A stretch of DNA of 64,000 bases from Mesobacillus maritimus (GTDB lineage: Bacteria > Bacillota > Bacilli > Bacillales > Cytobacillaceae). Every line of letters begins with the position of its first letter. Positions within the stretch are counted from its first letter, which is position 1. The stretch lies in contig NZ_JACWFH010000015.1 in assembly GCF_019749255.1 (NCBI RefSeq), positions 1-64,000 of the forward strand. Reading direction: 5' to 3'. A model generated the notes under the pieces. That model did not search any database. It saw only the letters and a list, made by a program, of their open reading frames with translations, and had not been told where the DNA came from. A program made the translations under genes and the position numbers. Below are positions 17,582 to 25,848 of the stretch, in pieces.

Positions 17582-18469
17582 ATGATAGAAATGACGACAA
17601 ATAGAATAGAAGGGTTACTCGATATCAATTGGGAACAGGTAATCGACTATGGGATTTCGCTCCTTATTACCATACTGGTTACCTACCTTATCTTATACGT
17701 GGTTCGATTATTAATCGCCCAATTTTTTAGAAGAACGAATTTTATAAGTGAGAAAAAAGAACAAACGATTGAGTCTGTTGTCAAAAATACCTCCCATTAT
17801 TTAGCGTTTTTTATTATTGTGTTAGCGGCGCTACGGCCATTTGTCGATATCAAAGATATCTTGGTTGCTGGCGGAGTCATTGGGATTGTTGTTGGGCTAG
17901 GTGCGCAAAAAATTATGACCGATATCCTTGCTGGTTTTTTCATGATTTTCGAAGAGCAATTTCAAAGAGGAGACTTTGTTCATATCAATGGGGAACTAGA
18001 AGGTGGCACGATTGAGGACCTGGGTTTTCGTGTCGTGAAAGTGCGCTTGCTTAATGGAAAACTCATGACGGTGCCAAACGGGGAGATTCGCAAAGTAGAA
18101 AATGGAAACGTTGAAAAAAGGAGAATCTTTGAAAGTGTGATTGTTAGTTTTAAAGAAAATCCCTCAAGAATTGAAAACCTTCTGCAAGAGGTTTGCAATG
18201 ACCTAAATGAACACCATAAACAATACCTAAAAAAAGACCCAATCACAGGGGAATACGTTGAAGTTTATCAGGTGCATGGGCTATCCTCGCTAGATGTTAG
18301 TCCATTAGGCTACCGTTTTTCCATTAAGGCAACTGTTAGTGATGATTATTATTTAGTGGCCGCACAACAAACCAAAAAACGATTGGCACAGAAAATCTAT
18401 GATGAAAAAATCTTGATGCCAACACAGCAAGTGGTGTTGCAGCAAACGGAGAGGGAGTATGAGCAGTAG
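17582..18469 (+). CDS. MscS family small-conductance mechanosensitive channel
   Basis: A 295-aa MscS-type channel. Helices lie at about 22-48 and 70-92, and the pore helix TM3 is the Gly/Ala-rich GGVIGIVVGLGAQKIMTDILAG, followed by FFMIFEEQFQRGDFV and the cytoplasmic beta domain (TVPNGEIRKVENG). Such channels open under hypo-osmotic membrane tension and release solutes. Size and layout resemble B. subtilis YkuT. The start follows GGAGGG with a slightly long 9-10 nt spacing. Confidence 0.9.
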   Translation: MIEMTTNRIEGLLDINWEQVIDYGISLLITILVTYLILYVVRLLIAQFFRRTNFISEKKEQTIESVVKNTSHYLAFFIIVLAALRPFVDIKDILVAGGVIGIVVGLGAQKIMTDILAGFFMIFEEQFQRGDFVHINGELEGGTIEDLGFRVVKVRLLNGKLMTVPNGEIRKVENGNVEKRRIFESVIVSFKENPSRIENLLQEVCNDLNEHHKQYLKKDPITGEYVEVYQVHGLSSLDVSPLGYRFSIKATVSDDYYLVAAQQTKKRLAQKIYDEKILMPTQQVVLQQTEREYEQ

Positions 18470-18621
18470 GGTTTAGCACTAGGATCGAACCTCTGGGCTG
18501 TGTTCCCTTATTTTTAAGAAAAAGGCCTATAAAATCCTTCTAAACCACTCATCTTTATGAGATAATTAAGGTGGATATTATTATCTTTGAAATGTACAAA
18601 TAAGCTTAAATGATCTTTGGT

Positions 18622-18676
18622 GGAGTCTGTCGCAATGGGATATTTGTGTCCTTTTGAAACAGACTCCTTATTTTTT
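18622..18676 (+). terminator. Hairpin with T tract downstream of mscS
   Basis: GGAGTCTGT and ACAGACTCC pair across a 28-nt loop and are followed by TTATTTTTT. It sits 150 bp after the mscS stop, so it could also end a short unannotated RNA. The rest of 18470-18793 shows no gene. Confidence 0.6.
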
Positions 18677-18793
18677 AAAAATGAAATAGAGCGATTTCAT
18701 TTAATAGGAGATAAGAGTTCAATAAGTTCCCAGAATAGTAGTTCAGTTTGTACTATAAATTACTAATGTACATTTCAATATCCATAAAGGTAT

Positions 18794-20329
18794 ATGAATC
18801 ATAATAACATTATGATAGAAGGGACTGATGTTTATTTGGGTGTATTAGTTTCTAAACTAAAAGAAGTATTATCCGCAGTACTCCCAATTACTGGTATTGT
18901 TTTGTTATTGCATTTTACGTTAACTCCTCTTGATTCCTCTTTATTGATTCGATTCATCCTTGGAGCTGTCTTAATCATTATCGGATTGGCTATTTTTCTA
19001 TTTGGGGTTGATATTGGGATTACTCCTATTGGCCAATCAATGGGGAAGAGTCTTGCGAAGTCCAATAAGATTTGGATTGTGGTAATAGCTGGTTTGATCC
19101 TTGGTTTTTTTATTTCCATTGCTGAGCCTGATCTGCATATCCTCGCAGGACAGATTGAGTCTGTTACTTCAGGAGATATAACAAAGGTAAGTATTGTAGC
19201 AATTGTCTCAATTGGTATTGCTGCGCTTGTTTCCATTGGGCTTGTTCGAATTGTCTACAATATTCCATTGTATAAAATATTGTTGGTGTTGTACCTAATC
19301 ATCTTCGTTCTTGCTATCTTTACATCACCGGAGTTCTTAGCGATTTCCTTTGACGCTTCTGGAGCAACAACGGGTGCTCTAACCGTCCCATTTATTCTTG
19401 CCCTGGCGCTGGGGGTATCCTTGTTAAAAAAGGATAGTAAAGCCTCTGAAAAAGATAGTTTCGGTCTGGTAGCCATTGCTTCCACGGGTGCCATTATTTC
19501 CGTTATGATTATGAACATTATTTCGAAATCTGATAAAATAACTGGAAGTTTGGAACATCACGATGTGGATTCCGTATCCATTATTGGTCCGTTTTTACAA
19601 AAAATTCCGATACTTGCTGGAGAAGTAGCCATGGCCCTTCTTCCTATCATCATCATTTTCTTTGTATTTCAGAAAATTTCCATTAAAATGTCTAAAAAGG
19701 CAGTTCGAAAAATCTTAATGGGGATCCTCTTTACCTTTATAGGTCTTGTTCTATTCTTAGTGGGGGTCAATGCTGGATTCATGGATGTGGGGACCACTGT
19801 TGGACATAATATTGCCATTTTAGATAATAAGGCATATGTTGTTATTGTGGCCTTCGTGTTAGGGTTTGTAACCATATTGGCTGAGCCTGCCGTTCACGTT
19901 TTAACCAACCAGATTGAAGATGTGACGAGCGGGTATGTAAAAAGGAAAGTAGTCATGACGACCCTTTCAATCGGAGTGGGGCTTGCCGTCGCTTTATCGA
20001 TGTTACGAATTCTAATCCCTGAACTTCAACTTTGGCATTATCTTTTACCAGGGTATATGATTGCATTAGCAATGACCTTTATCGTTCCGAAGTTATTTGT
20101 TGGGATTGCTTTTGATTCCGGAGGTGTTGCTTCCGGACCAATGACCGCTACTTTTATATTAGCATTTGTTCAAGGTGCAGCCGAAGGGATTGAAGGGGCA
20201 AATGTTTTAATAGATGGTTTTGGCATGATTGCAATGGTAGCATTGACACCATTAATTGCTTTACAGGTTTTAGGTTTAGTCTTTAAACTGAAATCGAAAA
20301 GAGGAGGATTTGAACGGGATGTCGAGTAA
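18794..20329 (+). CDS. DUF1538 family membrane transporter (tandem repeat)
   Basis: A 511-aa integral membrane protein made of two similar halves, each with the DUF1538 pattern: L-G-x-V-L-I-I-I-G-L-A-I-F-L-F-G-V in half one and L-M-G-I-L-F-T-F-I-G-L-V-L-F-L-V-G-V in half two, each followed by an AEPxxHxLxxQIExVTSG motif (near residues 110-130 and 360-380) and a late FDxxGxxxGxxT segment. I recall the DUF1538 pair UmpAB of Halomonas being reported as a cation/proton antiporter, so cation antiport is a reasonable guess. Its end overlaps the P-II gene by 11 bp. Confidence 0.8.
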   Translation: MNHNNIMIEGTDVYLGVLVSKLKEVLSAVLPITGIVLLLHFTLTPLDSSLLIRFILGAVLIIIGLAIFLFGVDIGITPIGQSMGKSLAKSNKIWIVVIAGLILGFFISIAEPDLHILAGQIESVTSGDITKVSIVAIVSIGIAALVSIGLVRIVYNIPLYKILLVLYLIIFVLAIFTSPEFLAISFDASGATTGALTVPFILALALGVSLLKKDSKASEKDSFGLVAIASTGAIISVMIMNIISKSDKITGSLEHHDVDSVSIIGPFLQKIPILAGEVAMALLPIIIIFFVFQKISIKMSKKAVRKILMGILFTFIGLVLFLVGVNAGFMDVGTTVGHNIAILDNKAYVVIVAFVLGFVTILAEPAVHVLTNQIEDVTSGYVKRKVVMTTLSIGVGLAVALSMLRILIPELQLWHYLLPGYMIALAMTFIVPKLFVGIAFDSGGVASGPMTATFILAFVQGAAEGIEGANVLIDGFGMIAMVALTPLIALQVLGLVFKLKSKRGGFERDVE

Positions 20330-20987
20330 TTCTGAAATCGCCGACTTCGAACTAGTTTGTATTATTGTCAACTTTGGATTAGGAAGTAAAGTAATGCAAA
20401 CAGCTAAGAAACTTGGTATTTCAGGAGGTACTGTGTTATTAGGAAAAGGCACAATAAAAAACCGCCTCTTGGAATTTTTAGCTTTAACCAATGTGAAAAA
20501 AGAAATTGTCTTAATGGTTTCAAATAAAAATACAGCCACAAAAGCTCTTGAGGAGCTGAATAAGAAATTTAAATTTGCAAAACCAAGTCATGGCATCGCC
20601 TTTACGATTCCGGTTTCTCAAGTATTAGGAGCCAGGAGTTGTCAAAGTGATGAGATAAAGGAAGGACGAGGTGCAGAAACGATCATGTATCATGCGATTA
20701 CTATCATTGTAGAAAAAGGCAATGCAGAGGATGTTATTGAAGCAGCAACCGAAGCAGGCTCAAAGGGTGGTACAATTATTAATGCAAGAGGTTCAGGTAT
20801 TCATGAGACTAGCAAGGTATTTTCAATGGATATTGAACCGGAAAAAGAGATTGTCATGATTTTGTCCGAAAAGAATAGCACCGATGCAATCGTAGCTTCA
20901 ATTAGGAAGAAACTTAAAATAGATGAGCCAGGGAATGGAATCATCTTTATTCAAGATGTTAACAATACGTATGGTTTATATGAGTAA
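20319..20987 (+). CDS. Tandem P-II-like signal protein
   Basis: A 222-aa protein containing two consecutive P-II (GlnB-like) ferredoxin-fold units. Unit one (about 10-105) begins FELVCIIVNFGLGSKVMQTAKKLGISGGTVLLGKG; unit two (about 128-222) begins HAITIIVEKGNAEDVIEAATEAGSKGGTIINARG. Both keep the G-G-T-x3-x-A/G-x-G strand-loop that precedes the T-loop. P-II proteins bind nucleotides or metabolites and gate transporters such as AmtB or SbtA. The 11-bp overlap with the DUF1538 gene suggests it regulates that transporter. ATG 20319 has GAGGAGG 11 nt upstream; the TTG at 20310 is too close. Confidence 0.8.
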   Translation: MSSNSEIADFELVCIIVNFGLGSKVMQTAKKLGISGGTVLLGKGTIKNRLLEFLALTNVKKEIVLMVSNKNTATKALEELNKKFKFAKPSHGIAFTIPVSQVLGARSCQSDEIKEGRGAETIMYHAITIIVEKGNAEDVIEAATEAGSKGGTIINARGSGIHETSKVFSMDIEPEKEIVMILSEKNSTDAIVASIRKKLKIDEPGNGIIFIQDVNNTYGLYE

Positions 20988-21087
20988 TATCCTTCTTTGG
21001 AATCTTTACATTTGAATACTTCATGCGACATCCTGTTGATCACCATCTAGCTTTTATGAAGGGGAAAATAGGAGGGCAATTCAAAAC

Positions 21088-21393
21088 ATGAGTATCAATC
21101 TTGTCGTTGCAGTCATAACCTATTTCATGATTTTAGTTACAGCCTATATCATTGTTATTTTTACTAACTATAAGGAAGAAACAAGTGAGGAAATAATCGT
21201 TCGTGCTTATAATCATGCATTTGTTATTCTTGCTTTTGGATTGTTTGTTGTATATACACTTATTATTCTGCCGCATATCACCCTAGACGATCAATTTACA
21301 TCCTACTTAATTTTAATGAGTAAGTTTATTTCTATCCTTACACTCGGAGGTAGTCTGTTTCTATTAACAAGAAAAAAGTATACCAACGAATGA
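21088..21393 (+). CDS. Small membrane protein, 101 aa
   Basis: A 101-aa protein with three predicted helices (about 4-26, 43-62 and 72-93), a short acidic loop after helix one (NYKEETSEE) and a basic tail. GGAGGG lies 9 nt before ATG 21088. It lies 100 bp after the P-II gene on the same strand and before a shared terminator, so it may belong to the DUF1538/P-II unit. No family was recognised. Confidence 0.7.
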   Translation: MSINLVVAVITYFMILVTAYIIVIFTNYKEETSEEIIVRAYNHAFVILAFGLFVVYTLIILPHITLDDQFTSYLILMSKFISILTLGGSLFLLTRKKYTNE

Positions 21394-21412
21394 AGTTTCG
21401 CGTAAATTAAGA

Positions 21413-21452
21413 GAAAGGCAGCCCTATAAGTATTAAGGGCTGCCTTTCTTTG
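21413..21452. terminator. Strong terminator after the 101-aa membrane protein
   Basis: GAAAGGCAGCCCT and AGGGCTGCCTTTC form a 13-bp stem followed by TTTG. It directly abuts the stop codon of a reverse-strand gene remnant and probably served that gene as well. Confidence 0.88.
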
Positions 21453-21581
21453 TTAATGTGCTGAGGCTTTATCGAAGTTGCTTCCACTGACATCGGCAAT
21501 ATTCTCGATTGCTACTAGAGCATGGGGGTCCGTTTCTTCCACGATGGAACGGAGAGTGGCTAATATTGTATACTAAACTGT
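21453..21581 (-). pseudogene. C-terminal remnant of a DUF2179/YitT-type protein
   Basis: Reading the minus strand, about 40 codons remain before a TAA at 21453-21455, including LRSIVEETDPHALVAIENIA and DVSGSNFDKASAH. The D-P-h-A-h-V-x-I-x-x-h-x-D-V-x-G-x-x-F pattern is that of the C-terminal DUF2179 domain of YitT-type membrane proteins. Upstream in this frame a TAG appears and the membrane part is missing. The family call is from pattern memory; the truncation is seen directly. Confidence 0.5.
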
Positions 21582-21740
21582 ATATTTATGGTGAATATGA
21601 TGTTGGTCCGTGAGTATATCGGAAGGGTAGAGGAATAATACTAGATTTTGGAATTGGAGTTTTTGAAGTAAAGTGATTGGATTAATAGTGTAAATCATTA
21701 TAGCCAACCTCTTTTTAATCTGTTAGAAAGGAATATGTGG

Positions 21741-22049
21741 ATGCAACCTTTTACGAAAAGAGTCGTTACCATCATACAGAATATCCCTGAAGGTCGAGTT
21801 ATGACATATGGGCAGATTGCTAGCGTGGCCGGTAGTCCGCGCGCAGCCCGTCAAGTGGTGCGTGTGCTACACTCGATGAGTAAGAAACACCAACTCCCAT
21901 GGCACCGCGTTGTGAATAGCAAGGGGAAAATTGCCTTGCAGGATGACGCTTCTTATCATGAACAGCTGTTATCTCTTGAAAGTGAAGGGATTGAGGTTGG
22001 TTTGAATGGAGTGATTGATTTGGCAAGATATCAATATCACCCTGACTAA
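21741..22049 (+). CDS. Alkyltransferase-like protein (ATL), Cys-less MGMT homologue
   Basis: A 102-aa DNA-binding domain of the O6-alkylguanine-DNA alkyltransferase family: FTKRVVTIIQNIPEGRVMTYGQIA, then AARQVVR and the active-site region LPWHRVVN. The reactive Cys of PCHRV is replaced by Trp, so it cannot accept alkyl groups. ATL proteins instead bind O6-alkylguanine lesions and flag them for nucleotide excision repair. ATG 21741 is preferred over ATG 21735 from its spacing to GAAAGGA. It is monocistronic; the 150 bases upstream contain no clear operator. Confidence 0.9.
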   Translation: MQPFTKRVVTIIQNIPEGRVMTYGQIASVAGSPRAARQVVRVLHSMSKKHQLPWHRVVNSKGKIALQDDASYHEQLLSLESEGIEVGLNGVIDLARYQYHPD

Positions 22050-22126
22050 TGCTAGTTTAGATAGAAAAGTACTAAGGTGAACAGTTAACAAACTCGGTGA
22101 AATAAAAATAGTGAAGAAAATAAAAG

Positions 22127-22160
22127 AAGCATGGTTTTTGATTGATAACCATACTTTTGC
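22127..22160. terminator. Bidirectional hairpin between convergent ATL and VOC genes
   Basis: AAGCATGGTT pairs with AACCATACTT with one mismatch. TTTTGC follows on the plus strand and CTTTTATTTT on the minus strand. Confidence 0.7.
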
Positions 22161-22176
22161 TATTAAACTAAAGTTC

Positions 22177-22554
22177 CTATTTATCTTCACGTAATAAATA
22201 GTTGTTACCGTCTTGGTCTTTAAATGTGAACATGGAGCCATAAGGCATTTTTTGCAGTTCATCTACAACTACTCCGTTTTCTTTCATTTTTCCGTAAGCA
22301 GAATCGATATTACTTGTGCTGAAGAGAATAGACGGATGGGCAACAGCAGAAGGGCTCTGTTGTTCCATTGCAGACTTAGAGTAAAGAACAAGAGTGGTGA
22401 ATTCGTCTTCACTTGGACCCACCTCTATCCAAGACATGTTGGGACCCATTGCTTGTTCAAATTTTAAAACAAACCCAACCTTGTTTAACCAGAAGTCTTT
22501 AGCTTCCTCTTGATCTTCTACATAAACCGTTACCTTCCCAATTTTGTTTATCAT
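22177..22554 (-). CDS. VOC family (glyoxalase/bleomycin-resistance fold) protein
   Basis: A 125-aa protein with the two beta-alpha-beta-beta-beta halves of the vicinal oxygen chelate fold: IGKVTVYVEDQEEAKDFWLNKVGF at the start and the terminal F-K-D-Q-D-G-N-N-Y-L-L. The candidate metal ligands His and Glu of true glyoxalase I are not all evident, so the catalytic role is open. AAAGGGAGC sits 7-9 nt before the ATG. It is a single gene, convergent with the ATL gene. Confidence 0.85.
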   Translation of the reverse strand: MINKIGKVTVYVEDQEEAKDFWLNKVGFVLKFEQAMGPNMSWIEVGPSEDEFTTLVLYSKSAMEQQSPSAVAHPSILFSTSNIDSAYGKMKENGVVVDELQKMPYGSMFTFKDQDGNNYLLREDK

Positions 22555-22758
22555 AGTAAGCTCCCTTTTGTTTATATCATCTAATTCTAGGTTATTTTAC
22601 CAATTAGTCTTGGGAATAACAACGTTGTTCGTTTTATTAAGTCCGTATAAAAACATATCGATTCAAAATAAAAGATAAAAATTTTTGAGAGTTTTTCCTT
22701 TTATGATTCGTTATAGGTAGTGAAAAAGCTTTTTCGAAAAAATTGAGGAGATTACTAA

Positions 22759-23322
22759 ATGAAGTGTGACGAGACCAATTTTATTAAACGTTTAAAAAAA
22801 CAAGATGAAGCTGCACTCGAGTATGTAATAGAGAAATATTCTGCTCTTGTTCATGCAATAGCTTATAAAATCCTATCCAACATTAGTATTGAAGCGATTG
22901 ATGAGTGCGTCAATGATGTGTTTTTAACCCTTTGGCAAAGCGCTAATCAATTTAAAGGAGAACCTGAAGATTTTAAAAAATGGATTGGAATGATGACAAA
23001 ATACAAAGCGATTGATGCGTTCCGAAAATTGGAGAAACAGAGGGCACGGGAGCAAAGTGACGAAAGGCTTCATGAACATTCAAACCATGAAGATGTGCAA
23101 ATGCACTTATTAAAAAAGGAAGATAAGAATACTCTCCTGCTCGCGCTTAATAGTTTAGCAGAAATAGATCGAGATATTTTTATGATGAAATATTCGCTTC
23201 AGTTAACCACTGCTGAAATAGCAGAATCCCTCCACCTGTCTGTTTCTGCAGTGGAGAATCGTTTATATCGCGGAAAGAAAAAATTAGCTCAACATTCACA
23301 ACTAAAGGAGGTATTTCTATGA
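22759..23322 (+). CDS. ECF-type RNA polymerase sigma factor
   Basis: A 187-aa sigma-70 family protein with only regions 2 and 4. Region 2 contains DECVNDVFLTLWQSANQFKGEPEDFKKWIGMMTKYKAIDAFRK (the -10 recognition and melting part). Region 4 is a helix-turn-helix, LTTAEIAESLHLSVSAVENRLYRGKKKL. It would redirect polymerase to a stress regulon. Its stop overlaps the DUF4179 gene by 4 bp, the usual layout of a sigma factor with its membrane anti-sigma. Upstream, GAGAGTTTTT and CGTTAT (22685-22714) could be an autoregulatory ECF promoter, but this is only suggestive. Confidence 0.9.
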   Translation: MKCDETNFIKRLKKQDEAALEYVIEKYSALVHAIAYKILSNISIEAIDECVNDVFLTLWQSANQFKGEPEDFKKWIGMMTKYKAIDAFRKLEKQRAREQSDERLHEHSNHEDVQMHLLKKEDKNTLLLALNSLAEIDRDIFMMKYSLQLTTAEIAESLHLSVSAVENRLYRGKKKLAQHSQLKEVFL

Positions 23323-24341
23323 GTCAGGATTTTAAAGAATGGCTTGATCTCGATATCGATGAGATAGAACCAAGGCCTCTATCAACCGAACAAAAAGCAA
23401 AGATAAAAAAACATGTCTTAACCAAAGGGAAGAAGAATAAGCGTTTCAATGTGCGATATCTTGCTGGTGCTGCGCTTCTTGGTATAAGTGTTTTATCCGC
23501 TAGTTTCATCACATTCCCAGCCATTGCCGATCAACTACCATTTGTTCAAAGAATTCTAACTTACGTTGAAGAAGATGTGCTACCAAAAAAATATGAAGAT
23601 TTTGCAACGGTAGTGAACCAAGTGCAATCGAGTAATGGGATTAATGTGATGATTGAAAATGCGGTGTATGATGGCACAAATATCATCTTAACCTACGCAA
23701 TCCAAACAGATAAAGAGCTTGGAAATCATCCTCGACCAGAAGGATTCATAAACGTAGAACCAACAAGCGGGAGTGGAGGTACAGGATCCATTGAAAAAAT
23801 GAATGACACCACTTATGTGGGGGTTGAGAAGGTGACACCTCTTTTTAAGGGTGAAGGTCCAGAAGAGGTACTCGTTCAATGGGAGCCTACCTCATTTCAA
23901 GATTTTCAAACGAACACAGAAGTGAAAGGCAATTGGAAATTCGAATTTACACTGTCCCAATTGCCAACAAATGTTCAGCTACTAGATCAAACCTCTTCTC
24001 AAGATGGGCTAACGGTAGTAATGAAATCTCTGGAAAAATCGGAAATGGCTGCCGTTTTACGGTACAATTTTTATGTGGAAGAATCGGTCTTACAGAATTG
24101 GCCATTTGTTACGGTTGAAATGAGTGGAGGGAAAGATAACCTCGGCAATGTTTATGAACTGAATGGGAATGGCGGGGTTAGTCAAAACGAAGGGGCTTCA
24201 AATGAATGGCGGACCACCATCTACTCGATAGATCCTAATGCTAAGTCATTAACGTTTACCCCTCAAATCTACTATTCAAAAGGATCAGGAGAATTAGTGA
24301 AAGTAGAAGATATGAAACCAGTAACCATTCAGTTGGATTAG
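23319..24341 (+). CDS. DUF4179 membrane protein, probable anti-sigma factor
   Basis: A 340-aa single-pass protein. A short cytoplasmic segment (1-45) presumably holds the sigma-binding part, one helix lies at about 47-68, and the rest is a beta-rich extracytoplasmic region that starts with the DUF4179 domain (VNQVQSSNGINVMIENAVYDGTNIILTYAI). Such proteins are translated with ECF sigma factors in bacilli and hold them inactive until a surface signal arrives. AAAGGAGG lies 9 nt before the ATG. The inducing signal is not visible. Confidence 0.82.
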   Translation: MSQDFKEWLDLDIDEIEPRPLSTEQKAKIKKHVLTKGKKNKRFNVRYLAGAALLGISVLSASFITFPAIADQLPFVQRILTYVEEDVLPKKYEDFATVVNQVQSSNGINVMIENAVYDGTNIILTYAIQTDKELGNHPRPEGFINVEPTSGSGGTGSIEKMNDTTYVGVEKVTPLFKGEGPEEVLVQWEPTSFQDFQTNTEVKGNWKFEFTLSQLPTNVQLLDQTSSQDGLTVVMKSLEKSEMAAVLRYNFYVEESVLQNWPFVTVEMSGGKDNLGNVYELNGNGGVSQNEGASNEWRTTIYSIDPNAKSLTFTPQIYYSKGSGELVKVEDMKPVTIQLD

Positions 24342-24350
24342 TCAAGCTAT

Positions 24351-24398
24351 AAGAGAAGACCCCTTGGAAATGCTCAGGGGACTTTCTCTTTTTTTTCT
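24351..24398 (+). terminator. Terminator after the sigma/anti-sigma pair
   Basis: AGAGAA-x2-CCCCT pairs with AGGGG-x2-TTTCTCT around a 12-nt loop, followed by eight T. Confidence 0.88.
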
Positions 24399-24554
24399 TT
24401 CTTCACCTGTCCTTTAAACAAGCTGGTTGGCACCCACATTATTAAAAATAATCCAATTTAACCTTGTTAATTATCAGTGGATTAAAATAAAATAGTGGAT
24501 AGCTGGAAAATTTTTGCGTTTTTTTTATGTTACGACTTGATTGGGGGGAAAGCA

Positions 24555-24932
24555 GTGAACAAAACAAATAAAGTAATGGCGGGGATTTCTTCAACAGCAC
24601 TAATGCTTGGTTTAGCCGGCTGCGGTTCTTCATCAGATCCATACGCTGCGGTAGACATACCACCTGCGCCAGAAGACCAAGAATGCACCGATTGGGAATG
24701 GGATTTGGATGATGGCGTATGGGAATGTGAAGATTCAAATTCAGGATACTACGGTCACTATTATCATGGTGGAAAATATTATTCTAGCAAGTCCCTTCTT
24801 ACTAAAAGTAAGAGCTATTCCAGCTATAAAAATAGTTCAACCTTCAAGGGCATAAGTTCAACAGGGTCCTCCGGAAGTTCAAGTAAGATGAGCTCTGGAT
24901 TCGGAAGTGGCTCAAAAAGTTTCGGAGGTTAA
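24555..24932 (+). CDS. Small lipoprotein with Tyr/Ser/Gly/Lys-rich tail (YjfM/YgiB-like role)
   Basis: A 125-aa secreted lipoprotein with lipobox LGLAGC (lipidated Cys23). After it come an acidic Trp-rich segment with two Cys (ECTDWEWDLDDGVWECED), then YYGHYYHGGKYYSS and a low-complexity Ser/Gly/Lys tail. The GTG at 24555 follows GGGGGGAAAGCA; a longer in-frame start at 24495 has no ribosome site. It leads a five-gene operon with DUF350, an unknown protein, a GspS-like ATP-grasp and a K+ channel. In E. coli yjfLMC a lipoprotein also accompanies DUF350 and ATP-grasp proteins. It could be a substrate of the ATP-grasp enzyme; that is inference. Confidence 0.75.
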   Translation: MNKTNKVMAGISSTALMLGLAGCGSSSDPYAAVDIPPAPEDQECTDWEWDLDDGVWECEDSNSGYYGHYYHGGKYYSSKSLLTKSKSYSSYKNSSTFKGISSTGSSGSSSKMSSGFGSGSKSFGG

Positions 24933-24955
24933 TAAAACGAAAGAGGGGATTAGTT

Positions 24956-25354
24956 GTGAACTTATATGTAAATTTTGCTTCCTATTTAGGATTAGCGGTA
25001 CTTTTATTATTAGTGGGAACTGTGTTATTCGAAATCACAACAACAAAGGTGAAAGAGTTTAAGTTAATTTCGCAAAAAAACCAAACAGCAGCATTGTCAC
25101 TGGGAGGAAAGATTGTTGGACTTGCGCTTGTCCTCGGGGCTGCAGCAGAATATTCAATTTCTCTTGTAGATATGGCAATCTGGGGTGTAATTGGAATCAT
25201 CTCGCAAATTATTGTCTTTGTCCTTGCGGAGCTTCTGACGATTCGGTTTAGTATCTCCAAAGCGATTGAGGAAGATAACAGAGCTGTAGGAATCATGTTG
25301 TTTACTTTATCATTATCGGTCGGTTGGATTGTTGCTAAATGTTTGTCCTATTGA
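24956..25354 (+). CDS. DUF350 family membrane protein (YjfL-like)
   Basis: A 132-aa protein with four predicted helices (about 8-28, 48-68, 75-98 and 108-128) and the DUF350 pattern, including FEITTTKVKEF after helix one and AIEEDNRAVGIMLFTLSLSVGWI at the end. The function of DUF350 is not established; it occurs repeatedly beside GspS-like ATP-grasp enzymes. GTG 24956 follows AAAGAGGGGATTAGTT, 23 bp after the lipoprotein gene. Confidence 0.85.
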   Translation: MNLYVNFASYLGLAVLLLLVGTVLFEITTTKVKEFKLISQKNQTAALSLGGKIVGLALVLGAAAEYSISLVDMAIWGVIGIISQIIVFVLAELLTIRFSISKAIEEDNRAVGIMLFTLSLSVGWIVAKCLSY

Positions 25355-25391
25355 TCCATGCTCCTGTTACCTTTCATAAATGAGGTGGAAA

Positions 25392-25847
25392 ATGAAAAAA
25401 CTTACTTATTTTATTCATGATGGAAAGGGTGGCCACGAGCCATTCTATGAATATATCACTCCTGAAGTAGGTGTAGATGAGCTATACGCCAGGCAACTTT
25501 GTACGTATTTTATAATGAGGGGCAGACAGTACCAGTTAATCTCCAATGAGATGATAGAAGATGAAGATATTATTGTTCTTGAGGACGCTGGCAGAAATGT
25601 TTCGGTTCTCGATGAGGAAAATTATCGGGGGAAAGGGCTTCATATCGAGTTTCGGAGATTTAGAGAAGAGGAAAACTATAAAAAGCTCGCGGTGCTTCCT
25701 CGTGATACCCATTTTGATATCATTCGCTACCTTCTCAAAGATATTGTGGATGTTCCTGGATTCGGACAAATGGAGATGACCTCAACCGAAATTGACGAAG
25801 ACCGTAATGTTTATGTGATTTATGTAAAAAACATTGGAGAGATGTAA
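25392..25847 (+). CDS. Hypothetical protein of the DUF350/ATP-grasp operon, 151 aa
   Basis: A soluble 151-aa acidic alpha/beta protein beginning MKKLTYFIHDGKGGHEPFYEYI, with no signal peptide or membrane helix and a single Cys. I do not recognise the family. ATG 25392 is chosen because TGAGGTGG lies just upstream and an ATG at 25380 overlaps it. It ends 1 bp before the ATP-grasp gene, so the products are probably made in equal amounts and may act together. Confidence 0.75.
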   Translation: MKKLTYFIHDGKGGHEPFYEYITPEVGVDELYARQLCTYFIMRGRQYQLISNEMIEDEDIIVLEDAGRNVSVLDEENYRGKGLHIEFRRFREEENYKKLAVLPRDTHFDIIRYLLKDIVDVPGFGQMEMTSTEIDEDRNVYVIYVKNIGEM

Positions 25848-25848
25848 C

